The position numbers were made by a program, and so were the translations under genes. The notes below the pieces were generated by a model. That model was not told the origin of the DNA. It made no database searches and saw nothing but the letters and a program-made list of their open reading frames with translations. Positions 47,926-56,027 of a stretch of DNA of 60,836 bases are shown piece by piece. The first letter of the stretch is position 1, and every line of letters begins with the position of its first letter. Source of the stretch: JBBQZO01 sp038207625 (GTDB lineage: Bacteria; Pseudomonadota; Gammaproteobacteria; Burkholderiales; Burkholderiaceae_D). Where the stretch lies: positions 1-60,836 of the forward strand of contig JBBQZO010000035.1 of NCBI GenBank assembly GCA_038207625.1, given 5' to 3'.

Positions 47926-49077
47926 TCACGGCTCGGGAAACAGGAAGTCGAATCCCCGTTGCTGCCGGGCACCCAGGCTCAGTCCGATATGGCTGGCGGT
48001 GCGTAAATTGAGCGCGGCGTAGACTTCGCGCAGCGGGCTCACGCCTTTGCGGGGCAGCTCACCGCTGGCCATTCCGATGGCAAGACTGGCAAGATTGCGT
48101 CCCAGCTCGACGTTGTTCGGGTACAGCGCGAACAGCGCACCTTTCTTGACATGCAACACGCTGCTTGAAAAGATCGGCACCGAGCGATTCCACGCTTCGC
48201 GCAGCACCAGCGGCAGGATGGTCGTTTCGTCGACCGTGGTGCTATCTTGCGGCAACCACAGCGCGTCACGGTGCGCGTCGGCGCCCGCCAGCAGCGTTTC
48301 GTACAGCCGCGCCGCACCGGCCAAGTCGCGCGCCTCGAAGGCTGCCAGTTCCAGTCCCGCGCCGCGCGCCGCCTCGCGCGCCAGCCTGATCAACCAGTCG
48401 TTTTGCTGGGGATTGTAGATGACGATCACCCGCTTCGCCGTCGGCAGCAGGCTGCGCAATTGCGCAAACAGCAGCGCCGGGTCGGGCGTGAGGCAGATGC
48501 CAACTTGCCGCTCGGCATCCGGCACCGACACCACGCCACCGATCACCACGCCCATCGCCGGGTCCACTGTGGCGGCCGCGTTCAAGCCTTGGCGCCCCAG
48601 CGCGATGACGACCCTGGTGCCATTGTGTTTCAGCGTGGCGGTCAGTTCGGCCGGATCCTGATTGGCGCCGATCCGGTAGCTGCGCACGCGCATGTGGGCC
48701 TGCTCGTCAATGCCATCGACGATGTCGGCGAACACTTTGCGGTACGGTTCGCCGATATCGGGGAACAAGATGGCGATCGATTCGGCGCTGTGCTGACGCC
48801 GCTGCGCTTCGCCGGCCTGGGCCAGTAGCGCGGGCGCTGCGTGCTGCACAGCGGTGTCCGCGGACGCCGATGCGGGCGGCGTTGGCGGCGCGTCCGCAGC
48901 GGCGGCGGCCTGTACCCCAGTAGCGTGCAACAGCACGACCAACAAGCCCACTAGGGCGCGCGCGGCGCAGCCAAGCGACGGGCTGGGCCATGTTGGCGCG
49001 CGCGATGCGCCAGGTTTGCGGTCAGCGGCGCGCCGCACGTGGTCCAGCAAGGCCAGGGGGAGGGCGTTTGCCGCCAT
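47926..49077 (-). CDS. periplasmic ABC-type substrate-binding protein (PF04392-like), second copy
   Basis: A 383-residue paralogue of the 46661-47797 product. The shared core includes ILFPDIGEPYRKVFADIVDGI, VVIALGRQGLNAAA, LTPDPALLFAQLRSLLPTAKRVIVIYNPQ, and the terminal TASHIGLSLGARQQRGFDFLFPEP. The N-terminus has an unusually long stretch (about 40 residues) before the hydrophobic signal region LVGLLVVLLHATGVQA, and an Ala/Pro-rich linker follows it. The ATG at 49077 is therefore uncertain, and a later GTG could be the true start. It is the first gene of the three-gene sensor run (128 bp before the next). Confidence 0.78.
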   Translation of the reverse strand: MAANALPLALLDHVRRAADRKPGASRAPTWPSPSLGCAARALVGLLVVLLHATGVQAAAAADAPPTPPASASADTAVQHAAPALLAQAGEAQRRQHSAESIAILFPDIGEPYRKVFADIVDGIDEQAHMRVRSYRIGANQDPAELTATLKHNGTRVVIALGRQGLNAAATVDPAMGVVIGGVVSVPDAERQVGICLTPDPALLFAQLRSLLPTAKRVIVIYNPQQNDWLIRLAREAARGAGLELAAFEARDLAGAARLYETLLAGADAHRDALWLPQDSTTVDETTILPLVLREAWNRSVPIFSSSVLHVKKGALFALYPNNVELGRNLASLAIGMASGELPRKGVSPLREVYAALNLRTASHIGLSLGARQQRGFDFLFPEP

Positions 49078-49400
49078 GCCGTGCTGAAAAACGGGGACGG
49101 GCCCGCGCGGGGCAAGCGCCGCCACACGCCAGCGCGTCAGCAAGCGCCGACCATCTCGGCGGCAAACACAGCATCAGCGCGCGCAGCAGTTCCATGGCGA
49201 ACCTTGAGAGGATGTTTCCACACGGAACATTGTATACCTGCCATATGCGTCTGAGATCAAGTCATTATCAGATTATTCGTACACCGCGTCGCCCGGAAAG
49301 CGCGTTCGGCCGCACCGAGGCGCCTACTAGGGCGCGCGACGGTGCATATTATATGGTTGATTTGATAATTACCCTAGCAAAATTTGCTTCGACCTCAAGG
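49078..49400. other. 323-bp region upstream of the sensor operon
   Basis: No gene. It contains a bulged inverted repeat ATGTTTCC-ACAC-GGAACAT (49212-49230) and, on the minus strand, a consensus -10 TATAAT (49348-49353) without a clear -35. Both could control the binding-protein/kinase genes. Confidence 0.45.
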
Positions 49401-50060
49401 TCACTCAGTGCGCCGCTTGGCCTGCGGCGGGCGGGCCAGGAATTGGTCCAGCAACTGCTCGTCGATGCGCTGGCCGCCGAGTCGGCGCAGCAGGGCGTCG
49501 ATGCGGTCGCATCCCCAGAACAGCTCGTCGGCCAGCCGGAAGGTCGGTACCCCGAACACGCCGAGCTCGATGGCGCGTGCGCTCGCGTCCACCAGGCGCT
49601 GCTTGAGCGCGCTATCCTGGGCCGCCAGCGCCAGTGCGGCGCCATCAAGGCCGCAGTCGTGCGCCAGCGCCTGCAACACGGCCCCATCGGTGAGGTCGGC
49701 GCCGCCTTCCCAGGCGGCCTTGCACAAGGCCTGCGCGAAAGCAAGGCGCAGCGCCGGCCGCTCGATCGCCAGGCACATGCGCAGGGCCGCCAGTGGATTG
49801 AACGGGTGGCCGGGCGGACCTTGAAAAGGCAAGCCTTGTGCACTGGCCTCGCGCATCACGTCGCGAAACGTATAACGGCGCTTGGCATCGATCTCGGCCG
49901 GGCCTTTCTGGCCGTGCGCCTTGAGCATCGCGGCAAACAACACCGGCTGCACGTCGATGACGCAGCCGGCCGCCGCGATGCGCGCCAGTTGGGTGCTGGC
50001 AAGCCAGGCGTAGGGACTGATGGGGTCAAAGTAGAAGGTAACGACAGGCAAAGTCGACAT
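49401..50060 (-). CDS. 2-hydroxychromene-2-carboxylate isomerase (DsbA-like)
   Basis: A 219-residue kappa-class GST/DsbA-fold protein. FYFDPISPYAWLA places Ser15 where the family has its catalytic serine binding glutathione, and GVFGVPTF is the cis-Pro motif. The helical insertion spans about 60-160. Family members isomerise hydroxychromene carboxylate in naphthalene breakdown, but many are general GSH-dependent enzymes, and no naphthalene genes are present. It lies 27 bp after gloB on the same strand, a glutathione-linked pair. Confidence 0.85.
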   Translation of the reverse strand: MSTLPVVTFYFDPISPYAWLASTQLARIAAAGCVIDVQPVLFAAMLKAHGQKGPAEIDAKRRYTFRDVMREASAQGLPFQGPPGHPFNPLAALRMCLAIERPALRLAFAQALCKAAWEGGADLTDGAVLQALAHDCGLDGAALALAAQDSALKQRLVDASARAIELGVFGVPTFRLADELFWGCDRIDALLRRLGGQRIDEQLLDQFLARPPQAKRRTE

Positions 50061-50087
50061 CGGCTTCCTCGCGGTGGTTGGCAGCGT

Positions 50088-50894
50088 TTAAAAGTGGTTC
50101 TTCCATGCGCGCAAGGCGGCGAAGGCCTCGATGGGCGTAGCGCCCGCCGGCAGCTTCCCCGACGTGTGCAGCTGCGCCACGATGGCGCTGTCGCGGTAGC
50201 GCAGGAAGGGGTTGCTGGCTTTTTCGATGCCGATCGTGCTGGGCACGGTTGGCAAGCCTTGCGCGCGCTTGGCGGTGTCGACGTCGATGCGGGCAAGCAA
50301 GGCGCCGTTGTCCGGGTCGGCCGCGCGCGCGAAGCGCAGATTGGCAAGGGTGTATTCATGCGCGCAAAACACCATGGTGGCATCGGGCAGGGCGGCCAGC
50401 TTGTCGAGCGACGCCGCCATCTGGGCTGGCGTGCCCTCAAACAGCCGGCCACAACCGCCGGCAAACAGGGTGTCGCCACAAAACAGCCATGGTGCGTCAG
50501 GCGGCGCCGGCTCGCGCAGGTAGGCAATGTGGCCGCTAGTGTGGCCGGGCACGTCAAACACCCGCAGACTCAGATCGAGGCCAGGCACGTTGACACGGTC
50601 GCCCTCGCCAAGTGGTACGCTGACCGTTGCGATGGCTTCGTGGCGCGGCCCGAACACCGGCACTTGCGCATGCTCAAGCAGCGCAGGCACGCCGCCAATG
50701 TGGTCAGCATGGTGATGGGTGAGTAGAATGGCAGTCAGGGTCAGGTGATGGGCCGACAGTGCGGCCAGAATCGGGCGCGCGTCGCCCGGATCGACGACGG
50801 CGGCATGCACGCCATCGTGGATCAGCCACAAATAGTTGTCGTTGAACGCCGGAACGGTCAGCACGGTCAATGGGCGGCGCAGGGAATTGGTCAT
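50088..50894 (-). CDS. gloB: hydroxyacylglutathione hydrolase (glyoxalase II)
   Basis: A 268-residue metallo-beta-lactamase-fold enzyme hydrolysing S-D-lactoylglutathione. The binuclear metal motif THHHADH is at residues 59-65, with further ligands in VPGHTSGHIAY, LFCGDTLFAGGCGRLFEG and FCAHEYTLANLRFA. The C-terminal HAGH domain ends AAL-R-AWKNHF. It is divergent from the methyltransferase gene with only 27 bp between starts, the usual gloB–rnhA–dnaQ neighbourhood. Confidence 0.95.
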   Translation of the reverse strand: MTNSLRRPLTVLTVPAFNDNYLWLIHDGVHAAVVDPGDARPILAALSAHHLTLTAILLTHHHADHIGGVPALLEHAQVPVFGPRHEAIATVSVPLGEGDRVNVPGLDLSLRVFDVPGHTSGHIAYLREPAPPDAPWLFCGDTLFAGGCGRLFEGTPAQMAASLDKLAALPDATMVFCAHEYTLANLRFARAADPDNGALLARIDVDTAKRAQGLPTVPSTIGIEKASNPFLRYRDSAIVAQLHTSGKLPAGATPIEAFAALRAWKNHF

Positions 50895-50921
50895 CGCAAT
50901 GGCTTATGTAGAAAGGTAAAT

Positions 50922-51713
50922 GTGGACAGTTTGGCATCCGAGAAGTCCATTATAGCGCTCGATAGCTGGTTGCGAACGCCGGCCGGCGCGTATGTGCTGG
51001 CCTGGGAACAGGCTTGCCTGGATGCGCTGACGGTCGATATTTTCGGCTACAACGCCGTGCAGATCGGACTGCCCCAGATCGATGCGTTGGCGGCGAACCG
51101 GATGCCCAATAAATGGCTGGCGGCCACTGCCACCGCGCTCGCGCCGCCCGACTTGGTGGCTGCGCGCCCGGTCGCCTTGATGCTCGACTATGCCGAATTG
51201 CCGTTCGCCTCGCAAAGCCTGGATCTGGTGGTGTTGCCGCATGTGCTAGAGTTCGTCGCCGAGCCGCACCAGGTGTTGCGCGAGGTTGAACGGGTGCTGA
51301 TACCGGAGGGGCAGCTGATCATCTGCGGCTTCAATCCGGCCAGCCTGTGGGGCTTGCGCCAGGTGGCCGGGCGCGTCGCGCGCAGTGCCTACCTGCCCTC
51401 GGACGGGGAATTCATCTCTATGCCGCGCATGAAAGACTGGTTAAAATTATTGAATCTGGGGGTCAGTCGCAGCCACTTCGGCTGTTACGCACCGCCCTGC
51501 AGGACCACCCACTGGCTCGAGCGCTTCGCCTTCATGGAGAAGGCGGGACAGCGCTGGTGGCCGTATTTGGGCGCGGTGTACACGGTGCATGCGATCAAAC
51601 GCGTCAAGGGGATGAAGTTGATCGGTCCGGTTTGGACAAAAAACCCGGCGTCGGCTCCACAAGCCGTGCCGGCAACGAATAGAAAGCAGATGTCGCACGA
51701 TGAGCAAAGTTGA
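50922..51713 (+). CDS. SAM-dependent methyltransferase (class I, YafS-like)
   Basis: A 263-residue methyltransferase-11 type protein. The SAM-binding region is shortened or diverged at motif I; LPFASQSLDLVVLPHVLEFV and LREVERVLIPEGQLIICGFNP are clear post-I motifs. The conserved position between gloB and rnhA matches E. coli yafS. The start is taken as the GTG at 50922, with AAGG 5 bp upstream; no in-frame ATG precedes it without running into gloB. It overlaps rnhA by 14 bp. The substrate is unknown. Confidence 0.85.
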   Translation: MDSLASEKSIIALDSWLRTPAGAYVLAWEQACLDALTVDIFGYNAVQIGLPQIDALAANRMPNKWLAATATALAPPDLVAARPVALMLDYAELPFASQSLDLVVLPHVLEFVAEPHQVLREVERVLIPEGQLIICGFNPASLWGLRQVAGRVARSAYLPSDGEFISMPRMKDWLKLLNLGVSRSHFGCYAPPCRTTHWLERFAFMEKAGQRWWPYLGAVYTVHAIKRVKGMKLIGPVWTKNPASAPQAVPATNRKQMSHDEQS

Positions 51714-52137
51714 GATATTTACCGATGGCGCCTGCAAGGGCAATCCCGGCACGGGTGGATGGGGCGCCTTGTTGGTGTCCGACGGCCACGAAAAAGAAAT
51801 TTGCGGCGGCGAGTTAAACACCACCAACAACCGGATGGAGTTGCGCGCCGTGATCGAGGCGCTGGCCACGCTGACGCGGCCGTGCGAAGTGACCTTGCAC
51901 ACCGACAGCCAGTACGTGCAAAAAGGCATCTCCGAGTGGATCCACGGCTGGAAAGCGCGCGGCTGGAAGACCGCGGCCAAGGCGCCGGTCAAAAATGAAG
52001 ACTTGTGGAAGGCGCTCGATGCCGTGCAGGCCCAGCACACGATGGACTGGCGCTGGGTGCGCGGGCACAACGGCCATCCCGGCAACGAGCGCGCCGACGT
52101 GTTGGCCAATCGCGGGGTCGACACCGTGCGCCGCTAA
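51700..52137 (+). CDS. rnhA: ribonuclease HI
   Basis: A 145-residue RNase H1 degrading RNA in RNA–DNA hybrids. The active-site acids Asp9, Glu47, Asp69 and Asp133 are in FTDGACKGNPG, NRMELRAV, HTDSQYV and NERADVLA, all intact. It overlaps the methyltransferase gene by 14 bp and precedes dnaQ by 59 bp. Confidence 0.97.
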   Translation: MSKVEIFTDGACKGNPGTGGWGALLVSDGHEKEICGGELNTTNNRMELRAVIEALATLTRPCEVTLHTDSQYVQKGISEWIHGWKARGWKTAAKAPVKNEDLWKALDAVQAQHTMDWRWVRGHNGHPGNERADVLANRGVDTVRR

Positions 52138-52196
52138 GCGCGTGCGCCGCTTTGTTATACTGCCGCCCTTGATCGTCCCTTACCGTCTGCTGCCCC

Positions 52197-52898
52197 ATGC
52201 GCCAAATTGTCCTTGATACCGAAACCACCGGCCTGAATCCACGTACGGGCGACCGCGTCATCGAGGTTGGCTGCGTGGAGCTGAAAAACCGTATGCTGAC
52301 GGGAAATAACTTCCACCGCTACATCAATCCGGAGCGCGACTCGGAAGAGGGCGCGCTGGCGGTGCACGGCCTGACGTCGGAATTTTTAAGCGACAAGCCG
52401 AAGTTTGCCGAAATCGCCGCCGAGTTGCGCGAATACATCAGCGGCGCCGAAGTGATCATCCACAACGCCCCGTTCGATCTGGGCTTCCTGAACCAGGAAT
52501 TCAAGCTGCTTGGTCTGCCCACGTTTACCGAGCATTGCAGCAGCGTTATCGACACCCTCGTGCAGGCGAAGGAAATGCATCCGGGCAAACGTAACTCGCT
52601 CGATGCGCTGTGCGACCGTTACGGCGTATCCAATTCGCACCGCAAGCTGCACGGCGCGTTGCTCGATGCGGAATTGCTGGCCGACGTCTATCTGTCGATG
52701 ACGCGTGGCCAGAACAGTCTGTCGATGGAGCTGGACGTGGAGGAATCGGCCCTGGCCGAAGGACTCGAACCGGTGCCGCTGGCCGAGGTGATCCTGCTGG
52801 CGGCTGACGCCGACGAGCTGGCGGCGCACGAGGCAACCCTTGCCGGACTCGACAAAGGTGTCAAAGGTAGCTGTATTTGGCGCAATTATTCGGCGTAA
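52197..52898 (+). CDS. dnaQ: DNA polymerase III epsilon (proofreading) subunit
   Basis: A 233-residue 3'-5' exonuclease. Exo I is LDTETTGLNP (Asp7, Glu9), Exo II is IIHNAPFDLGFLN, and Exo III is HGALLDAELLADVYL. The C-terminal segment (about 180-233) should hold the alpha-subunit contact. It is followed by a hairpin and tRNA-Val. Confidence 0.96.
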   Translation: MRQIVLDTETTGLNPRTGDRVIEVGCVELKNRMLTGNNFHRYINPERDSEEGALAVHGLTSEFLSDKPKFAEIAAELREYISGAEVIIHNAPFDLGFLNQEFKLLGLPTFTEHCSSVIDTLVQAKEMHPGKRNSLDALCDRYGVSNSHRKLHGALLDAELLADVYLSMTRGQNSLSMELDVEESALAEGLEPVPLAEVILLAADADELAAHEATLAGLDKGVKGSCIWRNYSA

Positions 52899-52900
52899 TG

Positions 52901-52924
52901 TGCGTTTGCCCTTCCGCAAACGCA
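52901..52924 (+). terminator. hairpin after dnaQ
   Basis: TGCGTTTGC-CCTTCC-GCAAACGCA, a perfect 9-bp stem starting 3 bp past the dnaQ stop, without a T-run. Confidence 0.5.
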
Positions 52925-52952
52925 AACCTTATGTCATAATTCGCCCCGCTTC

Positions 52953-53027
52953 GGGAGGTTAGCTCAGGGGTAGAGCACTGCATTCACACTGCAGGGGTCG
53001 CAAGTTCGAAACTTGCACTTCCCACCA
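52953..53027 (+). tRNA. tRNA-Val (anticodon CAC)
   Basis: A 75-nt cloverleaf folds fully: acceptor GGGAGGT/ACTTCCC, D-arm GCTC/GAGC, anticodon stem CTGCA/TGCAG with loop TTCACAC, and T-arm GCAAG-TTCGAAA-CTTGC. The CCA is encoded. The anticodon CAC reads GUG. CATAAT at 52935-52940 may be the -10 box. Confidence 0.97.
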
Positions 53028-53043
53028 AGAATACGCTGTAAAT

Positions 53044-53075
53044 AAAAGGCTTACGAGAGATCGTAGGCCTTTTTT
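53044..53075 (+). terminator. tRNA-Val intrinsic terminator
   Basis: AAAAGGCTTACGA-GAGA-TCGTAGGCCTTTT forms a 13-bp stem with one G:T pair, ending in a run of T. Confidence 0.9.
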
Positions 53076-53192
53076 CATTGTATGGAAAAAGTACGGGAAA
53101 ACGATGCTGGACGATGCTGGACGGTGGCGGACAAATTCGCGCCTGGCCGGCGCCGCCGGGGTTCTATCGCGTTGGCCAAACCGGCGGACCGA

Positions 53193-53443
53193 TCGTGGCG
53201 CCAGGTTAAATACCTCAATAACATCGTCGAGCAGGATTGCCACGCCATCAAGAGGGCAACCAGGCCAATCCGGCAACCAGGCCAATGCTTAACTTCAAAT
53301 CGTTGCGATCCGCCAGCGCCGTGCGCGCGGGCGTGGAGCGCATGCACATGATCCGCAAGGGCCAGCTCGCGATCCACGGCGCGGATGCGATGTCGTTCGT
53401 TGCCCAATTTTTCGCGCTGGCTGGAACGATCCGTTTAGTTTGA
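53193..53443 (+). pseudogene. IS6-family-like transposase, C-terminal remnant with frameshift
   Basis: The first frame reads SWRQVKYLNNIVEQDCHAIKRATRP. A +2 shifted frame continues RPMLNFKSLRSASAVRAG and then MHMIRKGQLAIHGADAMSF up to TGA at 53441-53443. Together these match the C-terminal end of IS6/IS26-type DDE transposases, including the catalytic-region YLNNIVEQD. The break is caused by a 17-bp tandem duplication: the 15-mer GGCAACCAGGCCAAT occurs at 53255-53269 and 53272-53286. The N-terminal two-thirds and the terminal repeats are absent, so it is an old, dead fragment. Confidence 0.82.
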
Positions 53444-53608
53444 GGGCGCACTGCGATTGCGGGAAATCTCGCCTTCTGATCAACCGCGCGACAGAACCAC
53501 GGGGGGCGCACGGCCGCATTGGGCGCGGAGTGGCCGCTTTGGTAAAAGCTCAACGTCGCGCTCGTTCCGATGTGGTAACCCGGTGCACCATCCGGACAGC
53601 CGCGCCGG

Positions 53609-55777
53609 CTACAGGCCGCTCTCTCGGATGAGCACGCCCGCCACCTGGGTGGCAAAGCGCCACAACACACTCTCGCGCTCGCCATCGATGTGGGCGACGA
53701 CCTTGCTCAGTTGTTCGACCGGCGTGCCATCGTCGATGTTCAGCGTCACCCGATACCAAGCGTCGGTGGTCTGCAGCTCGCCATGCGGGCCCGCGCGCAC
53801 GCCGATCGGTCCGCCGTAGGTTGAGGCGAGCATCGCTTGGGGCAGCGTGCGGATGGCGGTCTGGTCGATATTCGCGACCACCGCGCCCAGCGCGCGCGCA
53901 TCGGCGCGCTGTACGATCAGGCGCGCGCGCGCGCCCACGCGCAAGCGCGCGACGTCGGTCTCGCTGACATAAATCTGCGCCTGGCTGCGGCCCGTGGCGA
54001 CCACGCGGGCCAGTTGCTGCTGGGGGCGGACCCAGGCGCCCGGATACACGCCGCTGTCGAGGTCGCGCACCACGCCGGCATGCGGCGCGCTGATGCTGAG
54101 GCGGCGCCGCTCCTCGAGCGCGAGCGTGCGGCCGGCCTCTGAGGCGGCGAGCTGCCGCTGCAGCACGCGCACCTGTTCGAACAGCGCCGCTTGACCGGCG
54201 GCGCGCGCCAGTTGTACCTCCAAGCCTGCGATATTGACGTCAACTTGGCGCAACTGGGCGTCCAACTCGGGCCCGTCGAGTGCCATCAGCAGCTGGCCGG
54301 CGGCCACTTGTTGTCCTTCGTGCACGAGGATGGTGTGTACCCGGCCCACGTTGGGCGCGTACAGGGCGGTGTGCTCGCGTGCCTGCCAGTAGCCGTCGGC
54401 GCGAATGTCGCTGCGCCAGGGAATGGCGCAGCAAACTAGCAGCGCCAGCAACACGACGCCGCTCGCGCGCGCGCGCGCGCCGCCGCGCCACTGGGCCCGA
54501 CCGGTGCGCCAAAGCGCCACTTCCCGGTAAATCGGTCTCACCACGAACCAGCCAATTTCGACTCCAAATAGAATGATGCCCGCCAATTTGAAGAAGAAAT
54601 AGTACACGGTGGCGGCGATTCCGGTGAATAAAACCAGCCGGTACAGCCAGGTCAGGTAGGCGTACGCCGCCAGCCAGCCCCAGTGCGCCGTATAGGCCGT
54701 CTCGGGCATGGCCTGGCGCCAGCCCAGCAGGGCGCGGCGCGCGAGCCAGCGACCGAGCGCGAAGCTGCGCTCGTGCAGGTTGGGCACGTCGATCGCGTCC
54801 ATCAGCAGGTAATAGCCGTCAAAGCGCATGAAGGGGTTCAGGTTGACGGCGAGGGTGCTGATCCACGTCACCGCCGCCAGCACATACGCCGCGCTCTTGA
54901 GCGGGCCCGCCGGTAGCACGCTCCAGGCGAATGCCGCCAGGCCGGCCAACATCAGCTCGGCGACGATGCCGGCGCCGTCGATCGCCAGCCGCGCGCGGCG
55001 CGAGCGCAGCCGCCAGCCCTCCGCGGTGTCGGTGTAGAGCAGGGGCCACAACATCATGATCGCCACGCCCATGGCCGGCACCCGCAGGCCGTAGTGGCGC
55101 GCCGTGTAGGCGTGGCCGAGCTCGTGCAGCAGTTTGCTCAGGCCGAGCGCGAGGCCGTAGCACAGCGCGCCTTGCCACGAAAAGAAGTAGAGGAAGGTCT
55201 GGCTGAACCCCTGCCACTGGTCGATCACGCGCCAGCTGCCCAGCAGGCCGAGCGCCGCGATCGTGCGCCACACGAGCGGACGGCGCAGCCGGTCATACCA
55301 CCCTTGCGTGGCCCGCAAGAACGCTTCCGGACGCACCAGCGGGATGCGCACGAACAGGTAATGGTGCAGCAGCCATTGCCACAGCGATAGCTTGCGCGCT
55401 GCGGCCAGCGCCACCAGACGCGCGCGCTGCTTGCGTTCGGACGCACGCAGCAGCTCGTTTTGCTCGAGGAAGCGCAGCAAGCCGAGCACGTCCTCGCAGT
55501 CGGGCCGCAGCGGGCTGGCCGCGTGGACGGCGGCGCACAGGGCGTCGGCGCTCATGCCGCTGCGCCAATGCGAGAGCAGCGTGAATTCGAGCCAGCCGAT
55601 GCGAAAAAAACGGTTGCGCACCGGATCGTACAATTGCCAGTGCGGGGCGCCGTCGATGCCGCGCGGCGCCTCCTGCAGGCGCAAGTCTTCACGCCAGGCG
55701 GGCAGCCGGGTCTGGCCGGGCGCGGAAAACATCGACGAGAGGGGCAGGACGGGCACGTGAAGCTCGCGGTGGCGCAC
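53609..55777 (-). CDS. M50-type membrane metalloprotease fused to HlyD-like periplasmic adaptor
   Basis: A 722-residue fusion. Residues about 35-115 resemble a PqqD-like peptide-binding winged helix (YDPVRNRFFRIGWLEFTLLSHW…FLEQNELL). About 120-430 is a multi-TM site-2-protease-like domain with zinc motif HELGH (His218, Glu219, His222) and the third ligand Asp320 in NPFMRFDGYY. About 435-722 is a HlyD-type adaptor: TM, a lipoyl-like half with APNVGRVHTILVHEGQQVAAGQ, a coiled coil, then SAPHAGVVRDLDSGVYPG and a beta-barrel. The start is a GTG at 55777, chosen because VPVLPLSS is a typical N-terminus for this kind; an ATG at 55732 is the alternative. It probably cleaves and/or exports a peptide or protein. 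It is divergent from the sulfotransferase/DUF4347 pair. Confidence 0.85.
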   Translation of the reverse strand: MRHRELHVPVLPLSSMFSAPGQTRLPAWREDLRLQEAPRGIDGAPHWQLYDPVRNRFFRIGWLEFTLLSHWRSGMSADALCAAVHAASPLRPDCEDVLGLLRFLEQNELLRASERKQRARLVALAAARKLSLWQWLLHHYLFVRIPLVRPEAFLRATQGWYDRLRRPLVWRTIAALGLLGSWRVIDQWQGFSQTFLYFFSWQGALCYGLALGLSKLLHELGHAYTARHYGLRVPAMGVAIMMLWPLLYTDTAEGWRLRSRRARLAIDGAGIVAELMLAGLAAFAWSVLPAGPLKSAAYVLAAVTWISTLAVNLNPFMRFDGYYLLMDAIDVPNLHERSFALGRWLARRALLGWRQAMPETAYTAHWGWLAAYAYLTWLYRLVLFTGIAATVYYFFFKLAGIILFGVEIGWFVVRPIYREVALWRTGRAQWRGGARARASGVVLLALLVCCAIPWRSDIRADGYWQAREHTALYAPNVGRVHTILVHEGQQVAAGQLLMALDGPELDAQLRQVDVNIAGLEVQLARAAGQAALFEQVRVLQRQLAASEAGRTLALEERRRLSISAPHAGVVRDLDSGVYPGAWVRPQQQLARVVATGRSQAQIYVSETDVARLRVGARARLIVQRADARALGAVVANIDQTAIRTLPQAMLASTYGGPIGVRAGPHGELQTTDAWYRVTLNIDDGTPVEQLSKVVAHIDGERESVLWRFATQVAGVLIRESGL

Positions 55778-56027
55778 AAGGCTACATCATACGGCATGCA
55801 GCATATAAACATTGTGACTTGGAAAGTAACAGAATTGCAAAATCGCTCGGGCTGTTGGGTATCCTGTGGTACGCTGACTGGAAGAAACATTTTCTCCCCC
55901 CGACTCCCGTGTGGTGGTCGAATGATCGGCTAGACGCCACAGGACCGCGATGCCCGTTCAGCCCCATTTTCCCGCATCTGCGCCGTGCCCGCCCGGCGCT
56001 CCGAGCTCCTGTCGCCGCTGAAAAATC

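Larger units (their letters stand above)
53028..53608. other. 581-bp region downstream of tRNA-Val with transposase remnant
   Basis: It holds the tRNA terminator and the decayed IS6-like transposase end (listed). No intact gene. Around 53100-53115 the 10-mer ACGATGCTGG is directly repeated. No duplicated tRNA end (att site) was found. Confidence 0.6.

Noticed and set aside
53028..53608. Possible integration (att) site at the tRNA-Val 3' end
   Set aside because: No second copy of the tRNA end and no integrase gene were found in the window.
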